A stretch of DNA of 51,572 bases from Sphingomonadales bacterium (GCA_025352685.1 JANXSN010000066.1:1-51572); one strand, 5' to 3'; counted from the first letter of the stretch, positions 35,519 through 44,310 are shown. The notes: generated by a model not told the origin, from the sequence alone. A program made the numbers and translations.

Positions 35519-36924
35519 CCGAGCCAGCCGCCGGTGAACCCGGCACGTTGCAGTCCACGCCGGACGTGCGCATTCTTGCGCATCGTGGCCCAAATCATAC
35601 CGGTGCGCCAGTTTTCGATGCTTGCGACGATAGGCCCCTGATCGATGCCGAGATAATCGCTATCGACCCAGCCGATCCCAGGCACAATCGTGCCATGCTG
35701 CACCGGTGCCGCCGGATCGGTTAGCGTCGGATTGAACGAGTCGACGAACCCATATTTCTTGTAAATGGCGCGTCCGTATCGCGCGTGCATCGCCTCGATT
35801 GCTGGGATCACGATTTCAGGGGCGAATGCGATCGACGACGCAGCGGCAGTCGGTGCGAGCGTGCCATCGTCACGGTCGCCGGGACCGCGCGCTGAATAGC
35901 TGAGATATTCGCGCACACGTATGCCGGACTTGTGCTTGAAATCACCGGGCCCGTCGCACGCGGTCAGTCCCCAGATATCGGCGCCATAGCCTACGAAACC
36001 GCCGGGGTTGGCGATAGCATTATCGCGCTGTGCGAACGTGGCGCGGCGACTGTTCTCAAAATAATCGATGTCTCTGGTGCGCATGTACGGGTCCCGGATA
36101 CCTCGAAAATCGACCCACACGTGACTGTATTGGTGCCCGAATAACGGTGCGAATGCGAGGTGCGGGCGCGTTCCACTTGCATCCCAGACGGCGTCGAATC
36201 GCGCGCTCCACGCCGCCCAAGTCGCGGGCGGAACAGCGTGTGTCGGCGATCCGATCGCAAGCAGGTAGAGCAGCAGGCTTTCGTTATACTGGTTCCAATC
36301 GTGCGGAATGAACCCGCCTTCAGGCGACCAGCCCATAGAAATTAGCGGAGCGCGTGGCCTGATCCACGCCCAGTCTACCGCACCGTAAAGCTGGTCCGCT
36401 AAACTACGGATGCGGCGTTCCTCGGCATCGTCGCCGTCGAACCAGCTCTGCGCAAACAATACACCGCCCAGCAACAAGGTCGTGTCGATCGTCGACAGTT
36501 CGGTAGCACCGAAACGGTGCCCAGTTTTCATCTCGAGGAAATGATAGAAAAAGCCTTTGTAACCGCTAACACCTGTCGCTTGCGGACCTTGCGGGGCGTT
36601 TGCGAAGAACTCGAGCGTAGCGAGCGTCCGCTCCCGTGCCTGAACGTGGGTAATCCAGCCGTTTGCTACGCCAACCGGGTAGGCAGTTAGCGCAAACCCG
36701 ACAGCTGCGATGCTGCAAAACGACGGCGTGGGCCAGCGATCGGGTGCGAGTCCCGTCGTGGACTCCGTCGTCTCCCAGAAGAAGCGGAAGGTGCGTTCTT
36801 GCAGATCTCCGATCATGCCCGTCACAGGGGTAGCCGCTACGACCGTGCTGCCGGGCGCGCAGCGGATGCCGAGGCCAGCCAAGGTTAGCGCCGATCCGGC
36901 GAGAAGAGCGCGGCGTGTGGGCAC
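35515..36924 (-). CDS. GH144-like endoglycanase (glucoamylase-type (alpha/alpha)6, PF10091)
   Basis: The 469 residues begin with a twin-arginine signal (PTRRALLAGSALTLAGLG) and continue with the barrel of the Glycoamylase/GH144 family: QERTFRFFWETTESTTGLAPD at about 42, then SVAGYKGFFYHFL-like GVSGYKGFFYHFLEMKTGHR and STIDTTLLLGGVLFAQSWF. GWSPEGGFIPHDWNQYNESLLLYLLA and WGLTACDGPGDFKHK close the core. GH144 enzymes characterised so far are endo-beta-1,2-glucanases or act on related glucans; that activity is inference here. It is exported, and the next genes import and process oligosaccharides. Its stop overlaps the binding-protein start. Confidence 0.85.
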   Translation of the reverse strand: MPTRRALLAGSALTLAGLGIRCAPGSTVVAATPVTGMIGDLQERTFRFFWETTESTTGLAPDRWPTPSFCSIAAVGFALTAYPVGVANGWITHVQARERTLATLEFFANAPQGPQATGVSGYKGFFYHFLEMKTGHRFGATELSTIDTTLLLGGVLFAQSWFDGDDAEERRIRSLADQLYGAVDWAWIRPRAPLISMGWSPEGGFIPHDWNQYNESLLLYLLAIGSPTHAVPPATWAAWSARFDAVWDASGTRPHLAFAPLFGHQYSHVWVDFRGIRDPYMRTRDIDYFENSRRATFAQRDNAIANPGGFVGYGADIWGLTACDGPGDFKHKSGIRVREYLSYSARGPGDRDDGTLAPTAAASSIAFAPEIVIPAIEAMHARYGRAIYKKYGFVDSFNPTLTDPAAPVQHGTIVPGIGWVDSDYLGIDQGPIVASIENWRTGMIWATMRKNAHVRRGLQRAGFTGGWLG

Positions 36925-36960
36925 GGGAAACTCCCTTTACGCAGACTACACAATAATCGA

Positions 36961-36997
36961 GGCGGCCTCGCGAATTTTGTAAAACGCGAAGGCCGCC
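36961..36997 (-). terminator. Hairpin between the TonB-receptor gene and the GH144-like gene
   Basis: GGCGGCCT and AGGCCGCC, extended by CGCG on both sides, make a stem of about 12 bp around a 12-base AT-rich loop. It lies 15 bases after the receptor stop and 37 bases before the next gene. No T run follows, so partial termination or mRNA 3'-end protection is likelier than a full stop. Confidence 0.5.
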
Positions 36998-37011
36998 ACG
37001 GAAACGCACGG

Positions 37012-39966
37012 CTAGAACTTGAACGCCGCGCCGAACTGAAAGCTACGCGGCGGCCCAGAAAGGCCGTTAGGCACACCGAAATTCGCATTGCCGCCTGGCG
37101 GAATGAAGCCATCCGCGCCTCCAAAGTTGGCACGGTTGAACAAGTTGAAGACTTCGGCCGTCAACGACAGCGTGTTGCCGCCGAATATCGTAAGGTCTTT
37201 CTTCAGGCGGAGATCGACTTGGACGAACGCCGGCAGTTTGCCCACATTGCCTGGAAACAGAATGTCGCGCGCGCCGAAGCCGGCCGATGCATCAATCACG
37301 AAAAAGGGCTGCGGGCTCGAGATCGTTGCGAGCCCCGAAATCTGGAAACCGAGAGGCAGATCAGCGATGCCATTCAGGACCACCTTATGCCGCACATCTC
37401 CCGCATTCGGCACATAAGGACGAGCGCCGATGTTGGGGAAATCGAAGTTGAATGCAAATCCGCGCTCTTTCGAGAAACTCATCGTGTAGGCCAACCCCAC
37501 GCCGAACCCTGAAGCTTTTGTGTAGGGCTTGTCGGCGGTGAAATAGATGCCGTGATACCTGGTTGCTCGCGTGTTGAACGCCGCCACCGCATTTGAATAC
37601 CCGTTGATCAGCGGGATGAAGTCGTAAAATCCGCCTGCATTCGTGGCAACGGACCGGTTGAGCGGCGCATAGCCGACCTGATCGCTGCCGATGATGTAGT
37701 TGTAGCTCAACGAGGTGCGTACTGGCCCGAAGCGCTGGCGGACACCAATCGCGAACTGATCGGTATGGGGCGACTTTAGATCGTTGGGGATCACGCGCAA
37801 TTCGCTCGTTCCGGGCGACGTCGGGTTGTTGGAGAGGCTTGCCAAGAGTGCAGCGAAGCCAGCCGGCGTCAGATACTGCGGCTGGAACTGGATCGTGGGT
37901 TGTCCGTTACGCGAAAGACCGTCACGCGAAAACTGGATGTTGCCGCGCTGATATTGCGTGAACAGGCTTTCTTCGGCGGCATTGCGAAAGAGCACACGGT
38001 CATAATAGCGGCCATAGCCGCCAAAGAAGACCGTGTTTTGATCGCCCTTCAGATCGTACGAAAAACCCACCCGCGGCTGAAACTGCTTCAGATCGACTTT
38101 TCGGTTACTGCCCGTCGAGATATAGTTCTCAACGTTGTAGAAACTGCCAATGCGCGGATCGGCGCCCAAGTTGCGCAAAGCGGCAGCTGCCGCGGTAGGC
38201 GTCACAAAGCCGTTGTTCTTTGAATTCGAGTCATAGTCCCAACGCAGACCCAGATTTACGAGCAAGTTATTGTTTATCTGCCAGTCATCCTGAGCGAACA
38301 ATCCAACCTGCGTCGTCTTCGCGTTGATCTGCGGATTGCCGACACCGAAATTTACTTCGCTCGGCTGGCGGAAGTCCAAATTATTGACTGCGTCGATGCG
38401 GAAATTGAACAGCGGATTGGCAAACGGTCCGCTACCGCCGACGTTGTATTTCTGCAACGATACTTTAGCGCCGAATTTCAGCGTGTGCGCACCGAGATCG
38501 GTAAAGGTAATGTCGTCGCGGAACGTGAGGCCGCTTTGCTTGACGTTCTGGAAGTCCGGGCGACCACCGATATTTATCACACCGTCGTAACCACGACCGA
38601 ACTCGGTCCCGGCAGCGCTGCCGAAGGCTAGATTTAGCTTCAGATAGTCGATCGCCAGTTCATTGATGAATTTGTCGCTTGTGTGCTGCCAGCGGACTTT
38701 GCCGGTATAAGTGTCGTTGGTGATGTCGGTACCGCGGCTGCGCGCTGTATCACCGCCGAAATCGCGCAGATCGGTTTCCTTGCGCACACTGCCGGTGAAC
38801 TCGACCAAATTATTGTTGTCGACCTGCCAAGTCAGCTTGGCGAAACCGAGGTGCTCGCGGAATGGGCTTGAGAAGCTACCGGTAAAATCGGCGAGCTTTA
38901 AGCCCGACGCGGCTTCGAAACTGGCTTGGCGTACAGCATCGCCGTTCGGAATAACACTTGATGAGCGGTTCTGGATGTTGCCTTCATAGGTTACGAAGAA
39001 GAATAGCTTGTCCTTGATGATGGGCCCGCCAAGCGCGGCACCGAATTGATAACGCTTCAGATCCGGCTTGGGCTGATTGTTTTTTTTCTGGAAGAAATCG
39101 CGCTCGATCAAGCCTTGGCTCTGATATGTCCCGAAAAGATCGCCGTGAAATTCGTTAGTGCCCGATTTCGTAATTGCGGTGATGATCGCGGTTCCGGCAT
39201 CTTCGTATTCGGCTTTGTAGTTCGATGTGATGACGCGAAACTCCTGCACTGCGAGCTGCGGGAACGGGTTGCCGCGGCTCCCGTCCTGCCCAACGATGCC
39301 GCCCTGCTGAAGGTTAGATTTGAGGCTTACACCATCAATGAAGACGTTCACCTGGGGCCCCCCGAGGGGCTCTCCGTTGGGATCGGTGCTGATGCCCCCG
39401 CCTGCAAACGTCCGGCGCGTGTCAGCGCTGTTGACGGTAATCCCCGGCGCCAAGTTTGCGAAATTCAGAAAGTTGCGGTTGTTCTGCGGCAGATTTTCGA
39501 TCTGCTGCTGGCTAATGTTGGTGCCAATTTCAGACGTCCGGGTTTCGGTAAGCGCGGAGGCCGTGACGACGATCGCCGCGCTGTCGTCCGCCACTGCGCT
39601 CGTTGCGGCAGGTGGTGATCCGAGCGCGATGTCGAGGCTTGCGCTTTGTCCGACGCCGACGCGGACCAGCCGCTGGAAAGAGCCAGTCTTGCCGGTGACC
39701 ATAATATTATATGCAGCGGCCTGCAAACCAGTGAGCACATAATCGCCGTTAGCGTTTGTGTTTGCGCGAAACGTCTGATTGGTGCCTGCATTGACCGCGA
39801 CAACCGTCGCGCCGCTTTCGGGCGTCCCGTCGGGAGATCGCACCTGCCCGCGAACAGTCGCCGTTGTCGTTTGTGCAGCAGCAGGGGCTATCATCGTTGC
39901 CGCACCGCCCAAAGCGGTGGTCGACACAAGCGCCGTGCGTAGTCCTGCCTTTATAAGCTTGTTCAT
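37012..39966 (-). CDS. Oar-type TonB-dependent receptor with N-terminal carboxypeptidase-regulatory domain
   Basis: The 984 residues have a signal peptide (to about AAAQ, residue 32) and a CarboxypepD_reg-like beta-sandwich (TVRGQVRSPDGTPESGATVVAV ... GDYVLTGLQAAAYNI). A plug follows (AIVVTASALTETRTSEIG ... NLPQNNRNFLNFANLAPGI, VNVFIDGVSLKSN, then AVQEFRVITSNYKAEYEDAG), and after it a 22-strand barrel ending in aromatic FQFGAAFKF. Such receptors import bulky substrates, often glycans, across the outer membrane using TonB energy. It follows lacI by one base, with GGGAGAG inside the lacI end, so the two are coupled. It is the outer-membrane gate of the sugar locus. Confidence 0.93.
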   Translation of the reverse strand: MNKLIKAGLRTALVSTTALGGAATMIAPAAAQTTTATVRGQVRSPDGTPESGATVVAVNAGTNQTFRANTNANGDYVLTGLQAAAYNIMVTGKTGSFQRLVRVGVGQSASLDIALGSPPAATSAVADDSAAIVVTASALTETRTSEIGTNISQQQIENLPQNNRNFLNFANLAPGITVNSADTRRTFAGGGISTDPNGEPLGGPQVNVFIDGVSLKSNLQQGGIVGQDGSRGNPFPQLAVQEFRVITSNYKAEYEDAGTAIITAITKSGTNEFHGDLFGTYQSQGLIERDFFQKKNNQPKPDLKRYQFGAALGGPIIKDKLFFFVTYEGNIQNRSSSVIPNGDAVRQASFEAASGLKLADFTGSFSSPFREHLGFAKLTWQVDNNNLVEFTGSVRKETDLRDFGGDTARSRGTDITNDTYTGKVRWQHTSDKFINELAIDYLKLNLAFGSAAGTEFGRGYDGVINIGGRPDFQNVKQSGLTFRDDITFTDLGAHTLKFGAKVSLQKYNVGGSGPFANPLFNFRIDAVNNLDFRQPSEVNFGVGNPQINAKTTQVGLFAQDDWQINNNLLVNLGLRWDYDSNSKNNGFVTPTAAAAALRNLGADPRIGSFYNVENYISTGSNRKVDLKQFQPRVGFSYDLKGDQNTVFFGGYGRYYDRVLFRNAAEESLFTQYQRGNIQFSRDGLSRNGQPTIQFQPQYLTPAGFAALLASLSNNPTSPGTSELRVIPNDLKSPHTDQFAIGVRQRFGPVRTSLSYNYIIGSDQVGYAPLNRSVATNAGGFYDFIPLINGYSNAVAAFNTRATRYHGIYFTADKPYTKASGFGVGLAYTMSFSKERGFAFNFDFPNIGARPYVPNAGDVRHKVVLNGIADLPLGFQISGLATISSPQPFFVIDASAGFGARDILFPGNVGKLPAFVQVDLRLKKDLTIFGGNTLSLTAEVFNLFNRANFGGADGFIPPGGNANFGVPNGLSGPPRSFQFGAAFKF

Positions 39967-39967
39967 G

Positions 39968-41017
39968 TTACTCTCCCTTGTTCCCGAATGTCCGGGCTTT
40001 TTTAATTGTGGGGTTGCCCGTGCGTGCGCTCGAAGCGCGGACGACGAGTTCAGGGGTCAGGAGTTCAGCTGCCACTTCGGGTGCGTCGCCGGTTTCGATT
40101 GTCGTGATGAGCAAGTCGAGCGCGCGCTCTCCGAGTTCGGCGATATGGACGCGCATCGTGGTGAGCCCGGGCGTGACGTACCGCGCGATAGGCACATCGT
40201 CGAAACCAACCACAGCGACGTCGTCGGGTACACATACGCCAGCCTCTAAAAGCGCGGTCATGCAGCCGATCGCCATGACGTCGTTCGCAGAAAATACGCC
40301 GTCGACGCCGGAATGCTGCGCGGCGAGTAGCTTACCGGCTCCTACCCCTGCTTCGTCGCTGAAATCGCCTCGGATGATCAGCGGATCACGATCGCCCAGC
40401 ATTTTCGCTACCGCCGCTCTAAAGCCAAGCGCGCGTTCCTGAGCGTCGGCATTGCCTTCGGGGCCTGCAAGATGCGCGATGACCTTACAGCCTTGCGCTA
40501 CCAGATGCGTGACCGCCGCGTGAGCGCCCGCGGAGTTGTCGATCGCGATGGATGCATAACGCCCACTATCGATCCAGCCATTCATAATAACGGCTGGGAG
40601 ACCTCTCGGCAGATTGTGTGAGAGAACATCGGCGTCGAGTTGGGGCGACATCACCAGCAGCCCATCCACCCGCCCGCGCATCGCGCGCAGCGCCGCGGCA
40701 GTTTCGCGCTCGCTGCCGTGCATGTTCGAGAGTAGCAGCTGGAGCCCCCGGCGGTGGGCTGCGTAATCGATACCGCGGATAATTTCCGAAAAGAACTCGC
40801 CGAACAGGTCGGGCAGGACGACGCCGATCGTATTCGAACGTTTTGTGGAAAGGCTGCGTGCGCCGAGATGCGGTACGTAGTTCAGCGCGGCTGCCGCTTC
40901 GAGGACGCTCTTGCGTGTTGATGGCGCTACGCCGCTATGGCCATTTAGCGCCCGCGACGCCGACGCTACAGAAACCGACGCAGTGCGCGCGACGTCCCTG
41001 ATCGTGCTCGTGCGCAT
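39968..41017 (-). CDS. LacI-family transcriptional regulator of the sugar locus
   Basis: The protein of 349 residues has the LacI HTH STIRDVARTASVSVASASRALNG at its start, the hinge LNYVPHLGARSLSTKRSNTIGVVLPD and a periplasmic-binding-protein-like sensor domain with GVDGVFSANDVMAIGCMTALLEAG and VAVVGFDDVPIARYVTPGLTTMRV. I use ATG 41017; an upstream ATG at 41041 adds eight residues and lacks a ribosome-binding site. Two strong operator palindromes lie 75 to 110 bases upstream, so it should control its own operon, released by a sugar from the imported glycan. Confidence 0.94.
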   Translation of the reverse strand: MRTSTIRDVARTASVSVASASRALNGHSGVAPSTRKSVLEAAAALNYVPHLGARSLSTKRSNTIGVVLPDLFGEFFSEIIRGIDYAAHRRGLQLLLSNMHGSERETAAALRAMRGRVDGLLVMSPQLDADVLSHNLPRGLPAVIMNGWIDSGRYASIAIDNSAGAHAAVTHLVAQGCKVIAHLAGPEGNADAQERALGFRAAVAKMLGDRDPLIIRGDFSDEAGVGAGKLLAAQHSGVDGVFSANDVMAIGCMTALLEAGVCVPDDVAVVGFDDVPIARYVTPGLTTMRVHIAELGERALDLLITTIETGDAPEVAAELLTPELVVRASSARTGNPTIKKARTFGNKGE

Positions 41018-41090
41018 GGCTAGATAAATCCTCTCCCGCATGAAACCAATGGCTCAGCGACGCTCGACCACTCCGCGCCTAAGTGACACA

Positions 41091-41104
41091 TGTAACCGGT
41101 TTCA
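41091..41104. promoter_or_regulatory. LacI-type operator, copy A
   Basis: TGTAACCGGTTTCA is an imperfect palindrome with the central C-G step of LacI-family operators, 74 bases upstream of the chosen lacI start. Its centre is 23 bases from that of copy B. Confidence 0.75.
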
Positions 41105-41112
41105 CTCATGCG

Positions 41113-41128
41113 ATGTAACCGGTTACAT
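41113..41128. promoter_or_regulatory. LacI-type operator, copy B
   Basis: ATGTAACCGGTTACAT is a perfect 16-bp palindrome of classic LacI/GalR form. Together with copy A it lies in the lacI promoter region, about two helical turns away. I found no further copy in the locus by eye. Confidence 0.85.
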
Positions 41129-41189
41129 GGTGAAATGCCAAGAGGTTTGTTTCGTTATTCTGGATCGTTGACGCGGTGAACCAGCCGTT

Positions 41190-42278
41190 TCAGTTGCGAG
41201 GCCGCGAAACTGCGCTGCCCGCCGCGTCGAACAGATAGAGATGATCAGGCGGTAGGTTGACCGCGATTGTTGTACCGACGGGCATCCGCTCGGGTAGCGC
41301 GCAGGTCAGCTGTTCGTCGAAGCCAGGCAGATCGAGATAGCCGTAGTGAGCGCTGCCCAGCGATTCGACGAAGCGAACCACTGTTTCAAGGCGGTTCACG
41401 CTGCCCCCGATCGTGAAATGCTCGGGCCGGATACCGAGAGTGACTGCGGTGCCCGGTGCCAAGCAAGCCGCATCGATCGAAGTGCGGATCGTCGCTCCGC
41501 TGGCGATCTGCACGACTGCTCCCGATGCTGCACTCGACATCAGGGTTGCCGGTAGCAAATTCATCTTGGGTGATCCGATGAACCCGGCAACGAAGACCGT
41601 GTCTGGATGCTCATATAGTTCGTGCGGCGTGCCGATCTGCTCGATCCGCCCGCCCGACAGCACGACGATGCGGTCGGCTAATGTCATGGCCTCAACCTGG
41701 TCGTGCGTAACATAGATCATCGTCGTGCCGAGCGATTTGTGTAGATTGGCGAACTCGTAACGCATGCGCACGCGCAGGGCAGCATCAAGGTTCGACAGCG
41801 GCTCGTCGAAAAGAAAGACCTTCGGCTTGCGCACGATCGCGCGGCCGATTGCGACCCGCTGGCGCTGCCCGCCCGATAATTGTTTGGGTTTGCGATCGAG
41901 CAAATGAGTAATGTCGAGCGTCGCCGCCGCGGAACCAACCAGTGCGTCTATTTCAGTTTGCGCAAGGCGCTGGAGCTTCAGCGCGAAGGCAAGGTTTTCG
42001 CGAACGCTCATGTGGGGATAGAGCGCATAGGACTGAAAAACCATGGCGATGCCACGATCCGCCGGTGCCACATCGTTGACGACCCGTCCGCCGATCAACA
42101 CTTCGCCGTCGGATAAGTTCTCGAGCCCTGCGATGACGCGCAGCAGAGTGGATTTGCCGCACCCCGAGGGTCCGACGAAAACGACAAATTCGCCGTCGTC
42201 GATCTGGAGGTCGATGTCGCGTAGGACCTCGACAGCAGCGAAAGATTTCGAAGCACGCTCCAGCCGGACGTCCGCCAT
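41190..42278 (-). CDS. Sugar ABC transporter ATPase (MsmK/UgpC/MalK type)
   Basis: The 362 residues contain Walker [10 protein letters not shown] at 36-44, the Q-loop [10 protein letters not shown], signature LSGGQRQRV from 134, Walker B VFLFDEP from 154, the H-loop VTHDQVEAM, and a C-terminal TOBE/OB regulatory domain (GIRPEHF) of the CUT1 class. It powers oligosaccharide import with the MalF/MalG-like permeases encoded 7 to 9 kb downstream. It ends 172 bases upstream of lacI and appears to have its own promoter. Such ATPases can be shared between several importers. Confidence 0.95.
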   Translation of the reverse strand: MADVRLERASKSFAAVEVLRDIDLQIDDGEFVVFVGPSGCGKSTLLRVIAGLENLSDGEVLIGGRVVNDVAPADRGIAMVFQSYALYPHMSVRENLAFALKLQRLAQTEIDALVGSAAATLDITHLLDRKPKQLSGGQRQRVAIGRAIVRKPKVFLFDEPLSNLDAALRVRMRYEFANLHKSLGTTMIYVTHDQVEAMTLADRIVVLSGGRIEQIGTPHELYEHPDTVFVAGFIGSPKMNLLPATLMSSAASGAVVQIASGATIRTSIDAACLAPGTAVTLGIRPEHFTIGGSVNRLETVVRFVESLGSAHYGYLDLPGFDEQLTCALPERMPVGTTIAVNLPPDHLYLFDAAGSAVSRPRN

Positions 42279-42735
42279 ATAACTCTCCCTGGGAGCACTC
42301 GTGCCGTGGCTCGCGCCAGCACCCGCCTGTCAAATAACCTCGATACCTAAGGTAACTCTGCACTCTGTTCCAGTACGTCAGCTTGCCGTTAGTCAACAAA
42401 GGGGCGATGATCGCGTGTTGCGACATCGGCGCGGTCCGGCGCGCTGCGAAACGGCGCGGGTCGAATGCTGCTTCTTGTCAAGGCGTCGGCGTTTGCGCGC
42501 TTGCAAATAGGCGTCGAGAGGCATTCGCAGCCCGTGCCGCTCTGCAACGGTCGCAGTACGGACCAGGGCTCGATGTGCCACGGAAGAATCCTCAAGCTTG
42601 ACTGCGCAAAAACAGCGTCGAGACCGTCCTGGTTGATTGGGGTGGCCAACCCTGGACACCCGACTGCCTGACCGAAACGATCTCACAGAGACGAGACAAA
42701 GCAGGTATTTCCTGTGTCGATGAAGGACCGAGTGA
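42279..42735. other. Intergenic stretch upstream of the ABC ATPase gene
   Basis: About 457 bases carry no gene I can defend. A near-palindrome TACCTAAGGTA sits at 42344-42354, 66 bases upstream of the ATPase start, and could be an operator. The rest shows only short open frames without motifs. Confidence 0.4.
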
Positions 42736-42956
42736 ACGTCCCAAACGCTTCTGCATGATGCAGGGGTAGTTTTGCGAAGTGCCTGATGACCGGAACTGAG
42801 CTCAGCGACGCAGAGATCACAGGCATTATGGGCTCGTCGCCCGAAGAAGTTGGGCGAACACGGCCCGTATGTGTTGACCAGAACGGCATCGTTGTGGCAG
42901 TCGTATTCTGGCGTTGTCGCAGCTCTGGATATGGAAATTATAAGCTGACGTCATAG
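42736..42956 (+). pseudogene. Tyrosine-recombinase (phage-type integrase) C-terminal remnant
   Basis: One frame reads TSQTLLHDA up to about 42757; after loss of one base the next frame reads RGSFAKCLMTGTELSDAE, then IMGSSPEEVGR and VCVDQNGIVVAV, ending TAG at 42956. Joined, this gives HDARGSFA, the H-x-x-R box of tyrosine recombinases, followed by the usual helix before the catalytic Tyr; the arginine-rich N-terminal half is missing. It is broken and truncated. It ends 33 bases before tRNA-Gly, the type of site where integrases insert. Confidence 0.55.
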
Positions 42957-42966
42957 TACGAAGCAG

Positions 42967-42988
42967 AAGCCGCACATTTGTGCGGCTT
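42967..42988. terminator. Perfect hairpin just before tRNA-Gly
   Basis: AAGCCGCAC and GTGCGGCTT form a 9-bp stem with loop ATTT, ending one base before the tRNA. Only a short T stretch follows. It may be an old terminator of upstream DNA or an element-end structure. Confidence 0.4.
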
Positions 42989-42989
42989 T

Positions 42990-43063
42990 GCGGGTGTAGC
43001 TCAATGGTAGAGCAGAAGCCTTCCAAGCTTACGACGAGGGTTCGATTCCCTTCACCCGCTCCA
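42990..43063 (+). tRNA. tRNA-Gly (anticodon TCC)
   Basis: The acceptor stem GCGGGTG pairs with CACCCGC. The D-arm is GCTC/GAGC, the anticodon stem-loop reads AGC-CTTCCAA-GCT with anticodon TCC (glycine), and the T-arm is GAGGG-TTCGATT-CCCTT with small imperfections. The discriminator is T and CCA is encoded. An integrase remnant lies upstream and IS remnants downstream. Confidence 0.96.
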
Positions 43064-43259
43064 GATCTTAGGATCTTACTAACCCTCTGAAAGATATCGA
43101 TAAAATACCGCACATCTTGCCTGTGTGGGATTTGTGTAGAAAGAATTTGGGATCTACTCATTCCGTACGGCCTGCGTTCGGGACTGTTCGTCGTCAGATC
43201 ATTTGGGACATTTAGCGGCGTTGATCAGCGCAGTGTTGGCCTCATCTGGGGGTTGATGG

Positions 43260-43460
43260 TTAAGCGGCGAGTTTGCGGTGTTGCGAGCGCCGATGCTCGA
43301 TGGTGATGCGTTTGATGCGGGCGCGCTTGGCGGGGATTGCTTTGGCCCTGCCGAAGTAGGCGTCGGCTGGCGTCACATTGCTCAGGCTTTAGTGGTAGCG
43401 GTGATGATTATCGTGCTCGATGAACGCCTCGATCTTGCCCTGGGTCTGCGGATGATAAGG
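43260..43460 (-). pseudogene. IS3-family transposase OrfB, C-terminal fragment
   Basis: The minus strand reads PYHPQTQGKIEAFIEHDNHH, then RYH, a stop, SLSNVTPADAYFGRAKAI and a terminal HRRSQHRKLAA with TAA at 43260. These are the final motifs of IS3-family integrase-type transposases. A block of about 25 residues normally between QGKIE and EAFIEH is deleted, and the expected Glu after RYH is a stop codon. The nearby sequence TGTTCGTCGTCAG at 43185 could be the element's terminal inverted repeat. Confidence 0.7.
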
Positions 43461-43461
43461 C

Positions 43462-43599
43462 ACTCCAGGCCTGAAACTCAAGGAGACTATCGGCTTCAAG
43501 CGCGCCGCCGTTGCCGTTGCGCGCAAACTCGCCGTGATCATGCACACCATGCTCAAAACGGGCGAACTGTTCGATCGTTCAATAGCTGCCGCAGCCTGA
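43462..43599 (+). pseudogene. IS110-family transposase, C-terminal fragment
   Basis: The plus strand reads GLKLKETIGFKRAAVAVARK, then LAVIMHTMLKTGELFDR, ending SIAAAA and TGA at 43599. The segment VARKLAVIMHxM is the hallmark C-terminus of IS110-family DEDD transposases. The rest of the gene is missing; its left edge abuts the IS3 remnant at 43460 directly. Confidence 0.65.
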
Positions 43600-43935
43600 G
43601 AGGTTCACCCGAGCAAAGAGAACGAGCAATTTATCGTTTGCGTCCATACTTTGGATGCGCTGAGCCGTCCCTGTCGGGGCGCGGACCGGACCATTCCGCG
43701 ATGTCAGTTGCACTGCCCACAATCGGACAAAATGCGTAGAAGACATTGGAAGGCCCGACCCACGAAAACCCATCATGCGGCGAGCCTGCCTCGACCGCGC
43801 AGACGACCATGTATCCGCCAAACGACTGTGACCGGTGCGACTGAAGCTAAAACCGCCCACCTGACCACTCATAATTACGATGACCCAATCGTAGATCGAA
43901 CAAATGCGCTCAAAAACCCCTTGACCGGGATGCGA

Positions 43936-44310
43936 TTAGACGACTGACAGCACCGTGGCGAAGGCTTCCAGAACCTCGCCCTCATGATCGACGGCCCGCC
44001 ACAGATAGTGCTTCTCGCCGTTGATCTTCACAAACACCTCGTCGAGATGCCAGCGCCAAGGGGTATAGGCCTGCATGCGGTCAACACGCTTCCGGCGGAT
44101 ATCGGCAGCGAACATTGGTCCGAAGCGGTTCCACCAAAACCGCACCGTCTCGCGGCAAATGTCTGTCCCACGTTCGGCCAGCAGGTCCTCGACGTTCCGA
44201 AGCGACAGCGGGTATTTGACGTACATCATCACAACCAGTCGGATCACCTCCGGCGAGCTGTTGAAATAGCGAAACGGGCTCGGCGGCGCAGCTCTGGGTT
44301 TGCGGCTCAT
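43936..44310 (-). pseudogene. IS6-family transposase, N-terminal half
   Basis: ATG 44310 opens PSPFRYFNSSPEVIRLVVMM, then YPLSLRNVEDLLAERG, ICRETVRFWWNRFGP and WHLDEVFVKINGEKHYLWRA, the IS6 N-terminal zinc-finger-like region and the first catalytic Asp (in HLDEVF). After VDHEGEVLEAF it ends in unrelated residues and a stop, about half the usual 235 residues. The second and third catalytic residues are lost. The likely element end GGCTCTGCC is at about 44376, 66 bases upstream of the ATG. Confidence 0.85.

Noticed and set aside
41039-41041. Upstream ATG as the lacI start
   Set aside because: It lacks a ribosome-binding site and adds residues ahead of the standard LacI helix-turn-helix start.
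43064-43161. Minus-strand frame of 111 residues across tRNA-Gly with the phrase GAGEGNRTLVVSLEGF
   Set aside because: This phrase is a familiar artefact of translating tRNA genes and their flanks; no real protein is supported.
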